64,000 nucleotides of DNA. Source: Petaurus breviceps papuanus (lineage: Eukaryota > Chordata > Mammalia > Diprotodontia > Petauridae). Below, piece by piece: positions 53,690 to 63,564 of the stretch. The number at the start of each line of letters is the position of its first letter. The stretch's first letter is position 1. A program made the translations under genes and the position numbers. The notes beneath the pieces were generated by a model. That model did no database searches. It was not told the origin of the DNA and saw only the letters and a program-made list of their open reading frames with translations. The stretch covers positions 3,424,782 through 3,488,781 of the forward strand of contig JAMXIF010000022.1 of the NCBI GenBank assembly GCA_028583685.1, written 5' to 3'.

Positions 53690-55490
53690 TAAAGTGCCAG
53701 AGATTTTGTCAGATGTTATGCTGAAATCAAGATGTATTATATCTCCTGCATTTCCCTGCTCTGCTTATCTAGTAAACTCTCTACAAGGGAAAAGAGATTA
53801 CAGTTACCAATTCCACACCATGATTTTCCCTTGTGATTTTGATATATTGTGTTGATAGGTAGAAGATATTAAATGGGAATTTGGGGGGAGTTTTGTTGAA
53901 GCCTCAAATGACTTGCAAAGGGTAGCAGATGACATAGAAGAAATTTAAAAACTCAGTAATGCAAAGAATGTGTCTATACTGTCATAAAATATCAACATAT
54001 TTTATCTTTTAATACCATAATAATTCAAATTTCTCTGGTATGGAGGGAGAGCCAAAAATGTTATGCTGATTTTCCAGATCAGGGGATTGCTGCACCCCAA
54101 TCCCTGTGATGTGCAAGGGATAACTCTAGTTTGGAATGTCAATTAGTGATAAGCACTTCCCTTTCTAAATGCTCACAAATTATTCTTTTAATGATAGAAT
54201 TTAGAATTTTTCCAGGATTTCAAATCAAACTGATCAGATCCTGGGTCAAAAACTTCCATAATTAAGAAGAAACACAAAAATAAAAAAGTGACTCCTGTTC
54301 TCTAGACAGTGGCCTCTGTTTTCTGGTTTTCTGTTCCCTATTTCCATTTTCCACAACTTTTAAATCTTCCAAAGTAGCAGCAATTCAGCAATTCCATCTG
54401 CTAATTTTTGTTTATCTTTTGTTTGTTTATTTGTTTTTCTGTACCCTAGAATCTAGTCTGTTCAGTCTTGGTGATCTGAATTTATTGAGGATGCCAAATT
54501 TATCTTAAAGCTCCTCTTACATATACTGCATTTAAACACTCTGTAAAACATTTTTGGCTATGTCCCACAATTCCAAAAAATGCTATCCTTTCAATAAAAA
54601 AGAAAAATTTAAGTTGAATGTATTGTCTTCTTTCTGTCATTTTATCAGTGTTTGTATCCAGTCCCAAAGCATCAGTCTCATCCTTTCTTTGATCTTCTGT
54701 TTGCCATCCACACAATGAAAGCAGCTTTTTTTTAGCAATCAACAATTTCTGACCTTTGTATGTGTGAGTGTGTACATGTAATTAGTCCATTTGTCTTGTT
54801 TTCCTTACACACACACACATACACAATAGTAAATGTTTGACAAGTTTTCCCAATTCCTAAATCTCTCTTCAAATGTTTCCTCTTTTTCTTCCTTATTAGA
54901 ATTGTTTCTTATTGTGTTGTCAGAATTCCATTCTTGAAAGCATTCTATCCCTTTTAGATCTTTTTCCTCAATAGAATTTTAGGCCAAAACATATCTCCCC
55001 TCCTTTCTGAGAACTCTGAAATCAGCAATCTTAAAATTGAGGTTGTATGTCAGACCCTGTCCACCTTATCTATCAAGAGCTCTATGACTGAGTACTTTCT
55101 GTCAAGGTTCCCATCAATTCTACTTTGAAAAATATTTCCCCTTTATGGGTTATTGCTTCTTCCCATTTTTGAAGAATGAAACTATTCTTAAAATAAGACA
55201 AGAATTTATCAGTTTCTCTGCTTTCCACAGAGAGCTCCAGTAAACATCTGGATGGTTGAAGTTTCCCATTATTAATAAAGCATGTCTTTATAATCAGTTT
55301 ATGGTCTTGTATTCTGTTTCCTGAACTTATCATCTATTTCTTCTTCTCCAGGTGGCTTTTAGTTTATTCCCACCAGTATTCTTTTCCCAGTTACCTTCTA
55401 TCTTGTTGCTTTCACCTCTCCTTCACAGATATATCATGATCAGCATATCTTCAGATATCACACTCCCTTTTATTGAGTCTGTTTTTGGAA
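53690..55490 (-). mobile_element. L3/CR1 LINE, long decayed copy
   Basis: Inverted L3/CR1. Landmarks are gattttgtcagatgttatgc tgaaatcaagatgtat, tgctctgcttatctagtaaa ctctctacaa, gaatttttccaggatttcaa atcaaactgat, cagatcctgggtc, agcaattcagcaattccatc and, near the EN side, cagcaatcttaaaattgagg and atctattgcaaa-like sequence. Plus-strand order matches the antisense ORF2. No intact frame. Confidence 0.7.
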
Positions 55491-55499
55491 TAAGATATA

Positions 55500-55712
55500 C
55501 TCTTCCATGAGATGGTGTGAGAAGAAGAAAATTAAATTCAGTGTTAGAAGGCCCTGTCTTCAAGTACCAGGCCTGGGTTCAAGTCTCTACATACACATGT
55601 ACTAGTTGTCCCCAAATATGATAATATGTACTTGGGCAACTCACCTGAACTCTCAATGACTCACAGGAACTTTTAAAGGCTATAGTTGCCAGCTATTTGT
55701 AGATCTGTCCTG
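55500..55712 (+). mobile_element. MIR/THER-type SINE
   Basis: aaattcagtgttagaaggcc, aggcctgggttcaagtctct, acttgggcaactcacctgaa, ttgccagctatttgtagatc. Confidence 0.6.
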
Positions 55713-55722
55713 GTATAGGACA

Positions 55723-55930
55723 GGGGTGGGGAACCTGCAACCTTGAGGCCACCTTTGGCCCTCTAGGTCCTCAAGTATGGTTTTTTGACTGAATCCTAAC
55801 CCCACAGAAAAAAATCCCCTTAATAAAAGGATTTGTTCTATAAAACTTAGACTCAGTCAAAAGATTGCACCCAAGGACCTAGAAGGTTACATGTGGCAAA
55901 AGAGTTTTCCTCATTGGCAATTCCCCATAC
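55723..55930. mobile_element. Palindromic hAT-type MITE
   Basis: A left arm (caggggtggggaacctgcaa ccttgaggccac, ctaggtcctcaagt) and a right arm (cccaaggacctagaaggtta catgtggc ... ggcaattcccca) are inverted. The centre ccttaataaaaggatttgtt is also partly symmetrical. No transposase, so a non-autonomous DNA transposon. Confidence 0.7.
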
Positions 55931-56340
55931 CAATTAAATTTTAAGTTTGGTCCAAAAAAGAAAATAGACTTTTATTGTGATATTCCAATCATTAGACATG
56001 TCTTTCCTCCTCCCAACCCAAGTCTTGTTGATACCAATTGGATCAAAATTGCCTTTTGATAGATATGAGACCAAGCATTTATTGCTTCTTTTTGCACACT
56101 TTACAGATCATGCCAACATTTTTATCTTTCCTCCTGCCTTTTCAATTTAAAGTCATCTTGGAATTCAAATCTCCAAACATATAATTTTATTGGCCCTTAT
56201 TAGAAGCATTCCATCTTGAACAAAGAGATCATCATTCCTATATCATCAGCCATGGCCCAGAAATCCAAATGATATTGTCAGAGACCACATTCTTAACTGG
56301 TCATTCACACTTGAAAATTGCTTGTCTTTTCTGAGGCCCT
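55931..56340. other. Unassigned, possibly more L3/CR1
   Basis: No gene. Texture resembles the inverted L3/CR1 upstream but no landmark phrase is clear. Confidence 0.3.
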
Positions 56341-56349
56341 TGATTTGTT

Positions 56350-56480
56350 AGGGAAATGATCTCGGACAACTCATTTTACTTCCTAAAGTCAGTTTGTTTG
56401 TTTGCTTGTTTGTTTTCACATGTAAAACAGGGATGAGAATATTTGAACTATGGACCTCAAAGAATTCTGTGAGGAAAGTA
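56350..56480 (+). mobile_element. MIR fragment with (TTTG)n
   Basis: gatctcggacaactcatttt, a (tttg)n run at 56393-56415, then acatgtaaaacagggatgag and attctgtgaggaaagtactt. Confidence 0.65.
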
Positions 56481-56484
56481 CTTA

Positions 56485-56697
56485 GAATGATAGGATCAGA
56501 GGTCCAGAGCTGGGTGGGATGTCAGGTGCCATCAAGTCTAACCCTCTCATTTTAGAGATGAGGAAACTGAGGGTGAGAGTACCTAGGTGACTTGCCCAGG
56601 GTCACATAGATAATGAGTGACAGAGGAAGGAATTGAATGTAGATTTTCCTGACTCCAAGCCCAGGGCTCTATCTGAAGTACCACCAACTTATAAAAT
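56485..56697 (-). mobile_element. MIR/CORE-SINE, nearly complete
   Basis: gatcagaggtccagagctgg, catcaagtctaaccctctca, gatgaggaaactgagggtga, cagggtcacatagataatga, cctgactccaagcccagggc. Confidence 0.88.
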
Positions 56698-56744
56698 GTC
56701 AAAACTTTCTATAAATTGATTAATTCACTCAGTCAGACATCCTA

Positions 56745-56925
56745 ATTATCTTATATTGCATTATATCATATCACATTATGTTATATTACATTATATCACA
56801 TCATGTCACATAATATAATATAATTAATATCATGTAATGTGATGTAATATAATGTAATATTATGTTATGTTACATTAGGTTATACTATACTATATTATAC
56901 TGTATTATATTATATTATTGAATAA
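56745..56925 (+). repeat. Pentamer satellite (TATCA/CATTA)n
   Basis: Phased words catta, tatca, tgtta, tatta, catca, tgtca over about 180 bases; the phase drifts to the right. Same word set as 44030-44148. Confidence 0.75.
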
Positions 56926-56934
56926 AATATAGCA

Positions 56935-57187
56935 GGTAGCTAGCTGATGCAGTGGATAGGGCACTAGGCTTGGAATTAGGAAGATATTCATTAGTTAAAA
57001 TCTTACTCTAGGCAGTTACTACCTGTGTGACCCTGGGGAAGTCACTTAATCATGTTTGCCTCAGTTTCCTCATCTGCAAAATGAACTAGGGAAGGAAATG
57101 TCAAACTGCTCCAATATCTCTGCCAAGAAAACCCCAAATGGGGTAATAAAGAGTCAGACATGACTGAAATGACCAGAAAACAATATA
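56935..57187 (+). mobile_element. tRNA/CORE SINE, full length
   Basis: gcaggtagctagctgatgca, cactaggcttggaattagga, cctgtgtgaccctggggaag, ccaagaaaaccccaaatggg, gtcagacatgactgaaatga. Follows the pentamer satellite closely. Confidence 0.92.
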
Positions 57188-57189
57188 AA

Positions 57190-57345
57190 ATACAGTATGC
57201 TTCAGTAGGTAGAGGGTTGGACTTGAAATCAAGAACCCTGTCTACTGACACCTGTTAGCTGTGTGATCCTGGGAAAGAAACTTAACCTCTAAATGTCTCA
57301 AGCAACTCCTTAGGACTTGGAGTAGAAGGAGATCCCAGAAATGGA
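57190..57345 (+). mobile_element. MIR/THER-type SINE
   Basis: cttcagtaggtagagggttg gacttgaaatcaag, gttagctgtgtgatcctggg, ggagtagaaggagatccc. Confidence 0.65.
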
Positions 57346-57374
57346 GTTCTCCGCAATGACAAAATTGTAGCTTC

Positions 57375-57548
57375 TTCATGTAACCATTTATGTGCAAAAC
57401 AGCATTGAATCAAATGACATTAAGGCATATGCTGCAAAGCCTTGTTCTTAAGGAGTCTAAAATATAACAAAGAAGAAACATATACACAAATAACAAGGAA
57501 GAATAAGATGGGTGGATTGAGTTAGGGTTATAGAAGAATTGTGAGGAA
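57375..57548 (-). mobile_element. L2 3' end fragment
   Basis: aaagccttgttcttaaggag tctaaaatataac and gaaacatatacacaaataac are the inverted terminus. Diverged. Confidence 0.55.
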
Positions 57549-57589
57549 ATATGGATCAAAACCAAGCTCTAGAATTGATAGACTCGTAG

Positions 57590-57905
57590 ATTTATTGGGG
57601 ACTGAGGCATTTGTTCTTTTCTAGTCCCTTTGGTTTCCCACAATTCCTCATCATCTTTCTAAGATCACTGACAATGATTCAACAATTATATCCACCAATC
57701 CTTTCAGTACAGAAAGATGAAATGTATATGGGCCAGGTGACTGGAACTCATCAACGGTAGATTGGAATTCTCTTCCTGTCCCCAATTAATTGTGGAGTTT
57801 AGCTCCCCACTAGTCATTCCTATTCTGTCCTTTTCAGGTTTGAAAATCATGATTTCTGACAGAAAACAAAAGCAAATATATGGTATAACAGATGAATGGA
57901 AAAAA
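57590..57905 (-). mobile_element. L3/CR1 fragment
   Basis: gattcaacaattatatccac caatcctttcagtaca, gggccaggtgactggaactc atcaa, ttttcaggtttgaaaatcat match the antisense L3/CR1 ORF2. Confidence 0.65.
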
Positions 57906-57999
57906 ATGTTCTTTTTTGTTATTACTAAAACAATCAATAATCAATTTAGACAATTGATCAATAATCAATTTTTCCAGTCAAGCAAAAAATTGATAAAGT

Positions 58000-58087
58000 A
58001 ATCATATCAAATTATTAAATGTCTATTAAGTGTCAGGCATTGTGCTAAATACTGGGGATATAAAACAAAGCTGAAGCATTATGTAAT
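58000..58087 (-). mobile_element. L2 3' end fragment
   Basis: ttaaatgtctattaagtgtc aggcattgtgctaaatactg gggatataaaac. Confidence 0.8.
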
Positions 58088-58254
58088 TATAAATTATTAT
58101 TATTAAATATTTCTGTTTATGTAGGTCTGTATTTCCCCTTTTTTGCAACCTACTATGTGATTTCATCTTTATGAGATCCATCTAAGATTTTTGGAAGTGG
58201 AACGTCTTAAGAGAAACAGATTAGAGACAATGCGGTCTGGGTCTTTGAAAGGAT

Positions 58255-58447
58255 CATGGGACGACAAAATTTTCAGCTTGAAGAGCCCTTATAAATCATC
58301 CAATTCACATTTAATGGATTTTAAAATTTTATAATTTTACAAATTTTACAAATGAGGAAACTTAGGATGAAAGGGCACAATGGCTTGTCCTACATCATCC
58401 AGCTGATATCTACCAGAACCAGGACTTGAACCCAAAAGTTTCCAACA
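58255..58447 (-). mobile_element. MIR/CORE-SINE
   Basis: ttttcagcttgaagagccct tataaatcatccaattca, acaaatgaggaaacttagga, ccagaaccaggacttgaacc. Confidence 0.7.
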
Positions 58448-58601
58448 GATCAATTTTATCTGTTTACGTGACTGCTGGAATAAACTCTGTCTAGTCAAGG
58501 GTTTCCCTGAAAAGTCAATCAATAAACATTTGTTAAGTGATTATGATGATTTGCTAAGCATTACAAATATAAAGAAAAGCAAAACCAAGTCCTCCCCTGG
58601 A

Positions 58602-58932
58602 GAAGCTCACAATCCTTTTTTTTTTAAAGCAATCGGGGTTAAGTAACTTGCTCGAGGTTACACGGCCAGCTATTTCTGGGTGTGGTGCTGAGTATCTGAG
58701 CCCAGATTTGATCCCCAGGACATCCCGACACTGGAGCCGGTGCTCTTACTCGCTGAGCCACCTGGCCACCCCTAAGCAATTGGGGTTAAGTAACTTGCTC
58801 AAGGTTACACGGCCAGGTGTTTCTGGGTGGGTGCTAAGTGTCTGAGCCTGGGATTCGATCTCCAGGTCTTCTCAACACTGGAGCCGGTGCTCTTACTCGC
58901 TGTGCTACCTAGCCGCCCCGAAGCTCACAATC
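58602..58932. repeat. Perfect 13-base target duplication of the dimeric SINE
   Basis: gaagctcacaatc occurs at 58602-58614 and again at 58920-58932 with no mismatch. Removing the insert restores the normal L2 text (ctggagaagctcacaatcta). Confidence 0.95.
58615..58919 (-). mobile_element. Dimeric tRNA-derived SINE
   Basis: T-run (58615-58626) followed by two head-to-tail inverted SINE units. Unit 1 is 58627-58772 (aaagcaatcggggttaagta to gccacctggccacccc). Unit 2 is 58773-58919 (taagcaattggggttaagta to gctacctagccgcccc). The units differ at many positions. There is only one A tail and no duplication between units, so both integrated together. Confidence 0.92.
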
Positions 58933-59389
58933 TAATGGGGAGACAACGTGCAGACAGCTATGTACAAATAAGCTATAGACAGGATAAATTGGAAATAATC
59001 AATAGAGAGAAAGCATTAGAACTAAAAGGAATTGAGAAAGACTTCTGGTAGAAAGTGACATTTCAAAAGGGACTTGAAGGAAGCCAGGAGGTAGAGCAGA
59101 GGAGCGAGAGCATTCCAGGCATTTTCAACATCCAGAGAAAACACCTGGAGTCAGAAAATGGAGTGTCTTATTTGAGAAGTAGTAAGGAGGTGTGTCACTT
59201 AGTCGCAGAGTACATGTTGGAATGAAAGTTATAAGAAGACTGGAAGGGTCAGACTCTAAATAGCTTTGAATGTGAAACAGAGAATTTTACATTTGATCCT
59301 GGAAGTGATAGAGATACAGTGAAGTTTATTGGGTGGGGAAGAGGAGGGAAAGGGGTATAACATAGTCAGAATTGTGCTTTATGAAAATC

Positions 59390-59625
59390 ACCTTCCACCT
59401 ACCTCCTTAGTTCTTCAAAGTCCAGCTCTAATGTTATCTCTTGTCCTGAGCCTCCCACCTCTGATACTTACTGTCTTTCTAGTGATCAATTTCCTCATCT
59501 GGAAAATGGAGTCAATGCCTATAAGTACTTACCTCACAAGTGTGTTGTGACAATCAAATGAGGTCACAGGTAAAAGCCTTTGTAAAATGTAAGAGTACTA
59601 TATAAATATGAGTTATTAACATTAA
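59390..59625 (+). mobile_element. L2 scrap and MIR 3' half
   Basis: 59400-59450 has cttcaaagtccagctctaat gtta, as in sense L2. From 59490 MIR: ttcctcatctggaaaatgga, acaagtgtgttgtgacaatc aaatgagg. Confidence 0.65.
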
Positions 59626-59984
59626 TTTTTCTCCATAAATCCCTCTTTATGAAAATGATCTCTCTAATCTAACCTGATAGAAATGTGTACTCTTCTTGTG
59701 CATAGTCCAGTTATGCTGCTTTGTCTAACAATTTATCTTCCCCTCTCGACTAGAAGCGTCTTGATGGTCCTATGATCATACAACAGGCGCTACATTTAGA
59801 TTATTTTTATCTTTTCCCCGTTATAAAGGGTATTGAACTAGATTTAGATAGTCTTTGACTGGAAAGAACCCTGGAACATAGAATGTCAGAGTTAAAAATG
59901 ATCTGAGACACAGAATCTAGGGTAGTTGAGATGAGGGAACTTAAAGTTCCCTCATCTATTCTAACCCATTCATTTTAGTCATCA

Positions 59985-60345
59985 ACAAATCAAGTCAACC
60001 AGTGTTTATTAACCACCTACTATTTTCCAGGCAGTGCTAATTACTGGGGATACAAAGTAAGGAAAAAACAGTTCTTTCCTTCAAGGACCTTACAGTCTAA
60101 TAGATGAAGACACCACCCAAACAGCTATCAGATCCTCAATAAATGTTCCTTAAATCAGTGGTTGGATGAGAAACAGAGAAGAGACCTGAGTAGAGACTTT
60201 GAACTAGAGGAAAATGGGAGATGAGTTGGAAGCTAAATTATGGAAAGCCTGGAACATCAAGATCAAGACATTGGACTTTATCTTTAGGAAAATAAAGAGA
60301 CACTATGCCGTAGAAGGTTCAGAGCACTAGAATTAAAATAAAAGG
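59985..60345 (-). mobile_element. L2 3' region
   Basis: ccagtgtttattaaccacct actattttccaggcag, ccttcaaggaccttacagtc taatag, aagcctggaacatcaagatc, gacattggactttatcttta. Confidence 0.75.
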
Positions 60346-60359
60346 AGACAACATAGAAA

Positions 60360-60775
60360 GTTAGTGTGGCATAATGAGTAGGTATTGAGCTGGCCTCAGA
60401 GTCAAATAAACCAGAGTTCAAGGTTAACATCTGTCTTTATAATATATTGCTGTGTGACTAGGGACAAATCACTTATTCTGGAAACTGTCTAAAATTCTAA
60501 ATTGTAGAGCTGTTACCGATCTGCATTGGTAGATATCCTAATGAAGCCCTAAGTCTGAGCAAAAATAAATAAATAAAGAAAATAGGAGTCTAGTGTGATG
60601 AAAGAGCCCTTCTTTACTCAAGAGATGTGGGTTCCAAGTCCAGCTCACTGTTAACTTTCTGAGTCACTTTGGGGAAATCAGTTGTGGATTTTCTTTTGTT
60701 TTTACTGGATCTCATCCCATGGAGAAAGATTAGATAACATCAAAAGCTCCTTCTAGCACTAGAATTCTAGGAATC
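60360..60775 (+). mobile_element. Two MIR/THER-type SINEs in tandem order
   Basis: The first (60365-60560) has gtgtggcataatgagtaggt, cagagttcaaggttaac, ttgctgtgtgactagggaca and the 3' domain gatctgcattggtagatatc. The second (60590-60775) has gtctagtgtgatgaaagagc, gtgggttccaagtccagctc and cttctagcactagaattcta. Confidence 0.65.
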
Positions 60776-60779
60776 TTGT

Positions 60780-60975
60780 TGGTACTTCACAACAACTCCA
60801 TGAAGTAATGAATATAGTTACTGTTCTCATTTGACAGATGAGGACGTTGAGGTTAAAAAAAAGAGTTGATATGACTTGCCCATGGCAATACAAATAATAA
60901 AGGTGGATCAGACTTGATTCAAAGTATTTCTGATTCCAGGTCTTGCATACTCTCTGCTATACCATGTTTCATTGG
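60780..60975 (-). mobile_element. MIR SINE
   Basis: tacttcacaacaactccatg, ctcatttgacagatgaggac, acttgcccatggcaatacaa, ttctgattccaggtcttgca. Confidence 0.8.
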
Positions 60976-61079
60976 TGGCAATGACAAGGAAGAGGAAGGT
61001 GGCAAACAGTGAGGACCTATTTTCTCCCAAGAAGAAAAACAGAGATAGCAATTGCTTCAGCTTGAAATTGGAACACTCC

Positions 61080-61560
61080 CAAACTGTAGCTCTTGAATAC
61101 CTTGTGAGATGTCCACCCTATTGATCTCGCTCCGTTTATATTTGAAATAGAGTTACCTCTCACAGAACTGTATTGATTGGGGTTTTATTGTATTTCATAT
61201 TCTAATCCAGAGCAGAGTTTTTCTAATGCATGATTGCATAAAAAAAATATTACTGATCCTGAGCCATGAATATGTCTGATACCTCTGTATCAATGCACAG
61301 ACATTACTGAAGGCTGCCTGCTGCAAATAAACTGCTGATACTTTATTCCACCCATAATCAGGCCAAAGGAGAAGCAGATGGTGATCGATTTTGAATGTCC
61401 GCATATTATGACAATAGGAAAGTGAAATGTTATATAGACTCGATGATAGCTCATGAAAATTGAGGCCAGGAGTCAAGAGCCAATGCTTGGAGCCCAGATG
61501 GATGATGGGATGCCCATCCCATTAGAATGGGATTTTTCAAATTTCCAATTCCCTGTTGCT
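61080..61560. promoter_or_regulatory. Low-repeat block, possible conserved enhancer
   Basis: About 480 bases free of recognised repeats. They contain POU/homeodomain-like words (tgcatgattgcataaaa; gctgcaaataaactgctg; gtccgcatattatgacaat), a taatcagg (K50-like) site and atcgatttt. Complexity is high and frames are short; the reverse frame at 61195-61476 has no recognised domain. This resembles developmental enhancer DNA, but conservation could not be tested. Confidence 0.35.
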
Positions 61561-61624
61561 AGCCAGATATTATTCAAACCCAATACCTAGAAGGGCAGAA
61601 TCCATTTTTATATTTTCCCTTTAG

Positions 61625-61805
61625 ATGCATAGATTCACAATATGATGGAGCTAAAAGAGACCACAGAGACCAGAAAGCCCAAGTTCCTCATTTGGTAGTC
61701 AGGGAAAGTCAAATCCAGTAATGTCAATGAACTTGTCCCAGGTATCATAACAATTTAGTGACAGGCTAGGGACAAATCCTAGGTATCCAGATTTGACAAA
61801 ATTTG
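61625..61805 (-). mobile_element. MIR/CORE-SINE fragment
   Basis: cacaatatgatggagctaaa agagaccacagagaccag, ggtatcataacaatttagtg, ctaggtatccagatttgac. Confidence 0.55.
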
Positions 61806-62049
61806 TGGATTTTCTGAATTATCTAGTTCATCATGTCTGTTTAGAACTGCCCATGAAGGAGAGTGAGATTCATTTTCCTCAGTCAAAGCCAATTTCATTG
61901 CAATCTGGCAAGGCTTTCTCTGCTCATCTCCTCCTCTTCACATCATAAAACCCTATTTTCTCAGAGTTGGAAGGGACATCAGAGGGGATTGTGGTATGGT
62001 GGGTTGTGGGATAGACTTAAAGTTGATGCCAGTAGGAAGGCATAGAGAT

Positions 62050-62545
62050 GATAGATAGAATGTCCTTTAAGCGGAGCATCCACTAGGCCAATATGGAAGG
62101 ATCACAGAGTGCATGGAAGGCAATAATGTGTGAAAAGACTGTGAGAATGGGGAGGGAACAGGTTGTACAGGTATCCAAATACCTAAATATATGTATATAA
62201 TAATGTACATAATCAGACATAATTTAGGAAAATATGTTGGCAATTGTGTGATGACGGTTTGAAGAGGAGAGAGATTTGAGTCAAGGATAACAAATAGGAG
62301 AATATTTCAGGAGTCCAGATAAGAGCTGATAAAATCCTGAGCCCAATTGGTGGTTGCATGATTGGGTGTAGGGGTAAGAGGAAGAACACGTGTGAGAGAT
62401 TTTTTTTTTTTGAGACAGAAATGACAGGATGTGGCTACTGATTTATTTTATATATGGGGTGAGTTAGAGCAAATTTTTGAGAATGACACAAAGGTCAGGA
62501 AATAAAATAATCAACGTATTTGTGGTTGAATAAAAGGATCAAGAT
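62050..62545 (-). mobile_element. L2 fragment, decayed
   Basis: gatttgagtcaaggataaca, atttcaggagtccagataag agctgat, gaaatgacaggatgtggcta ctgattt, gggtgagttagagcaaattt: inverted L2 ORF2 order. Confidence 0.6.
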
Positions 62546-62723
62546 TTAAGTTTATCTTTAGGCTCACTGAAAACATCTTTGGTATGATTCATCAGTAGCA
62601 GACAGGCAGGAAGGATGCTATGCACCTTATCCTGTTCTCATTTGATTATGCTTTTCTCTACTAGATCTCTATATTTTGAAAACTTTTCTTTCCATGTAGT
62701 TTAGAAATTGCATTTGCACCAGG

Positions 62724-62848
62724 TCAGCTAGGTGGTGTAGTGGGTGGGATACTGAGTTCAAATACTGCCTTATATACCTACTAGCTTTGTGACTCTGGGA
62801 AAGTCATTTAACTTCTGTTAGCCTTGCTTTCTTGCTATGCAGTGGAAG
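62724..62848 (+). mobile_element. SINE 5' part
   Basis: caccaggtcagctaggtggt gtagtgggtggg, gagttcaaatactgccttat, ctagctttgtgactctggga aagtc. Lacks the tail. Confidence 0.75.
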
Positions 62849-62849
62849 T

Positions 62850-63265
62850 AAAGTAAATTAAGGCACAAAGTTCTTGGCATGATCAATTTATTGCCAAAGA
62901 ATGAATCTATCAATAAATAAGAGCTAAGTAAGCTAAGACCCAAAATGAAAGGGACAGTTTTCTTTAATAGATTTTGGAAAGTATAGGACAAAGAACAAAA
63001 CAAGGTAGGTAATATCATGGCATAACTGAGGCATAAGGAAAAATATGATTGGTTAGAAGTTTGGTAATGAGGGAATATCAATAACCTTTTCCTTCTTCTC
63101 TATGGCTAAGAAGTATTCATTGTTTGAGTTCAAGTACAGGATAGTGGTCCAGACTTTTGGACAGCAAACCAGACATCCTTGAAGGATAGCTTGGTGGTGT
63201 AAAGATATTAGACCGGACTCCCTTGTGTTCATAAGCATCTCCCAAGGTTAGGTAATTTCTTAAAG
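62850..63265. other. Unclassified repeat-like block
   Basis: aggcacaaagttcttggcat gatcaatttattgcc and tttggtaatgagggaatatc have the look of an unclassified marsupial interspersed repeat, perhaps LTR-type, but I cannot place it. No gene recognised. Confidence 0.3.
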
Positions 63266-63429
63266 CAAGAATAGATCAGTGATTAACAGAAGATCTGGAT
63301 TTTTAAATATAACCTATTTACAGACCAGCTAAATTCTGAAACAAGCTCAGAGACAAAGAACCATGACATAAGCAGTTGCAGGATAAAATCAATTAATAAT
63401 AAATAGGATCAACAAATAAAGGATTAATC

Positions 63430-63560
63430 TTAATCTTCTCAGTAGAATGGGGATAATAATAGCATCAACCTTCCAGTGTTGTTGTGAAGATAAAATGAGA
63501 AGATATTTGTACTTTGCAAATCTAGAATCTATCATTATATAGCAATATATGATACTATTA
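63430..63560 (+). mobile_element. MIR 3' half
   Basis: cagtagaatggggataataa tagc, ccagtgttgttgtgaagata aaatgagaag, gtactttgcaaatc. Confidence 0.75.
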
Positions 63561-63564
63561 TTAC

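Larger units (their letters stand above)
58505..59395 (-). mobile_element. L2 3' region, about 0.6 kb, split by a dimeric SINE
   Basis: Terminus tcaataaacatttgttaagt, then after the SINE gaagctcacaatctaatggg gagacaacgtg, gggacttgaaggaagccagg, gagcattccaggcattttca, gtcttatttgagaagtagta, gattttacatttgatcctgg and tgtgctttatgaaaatcacc. A well-preserved inverted L2. Confidence 0.9.
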
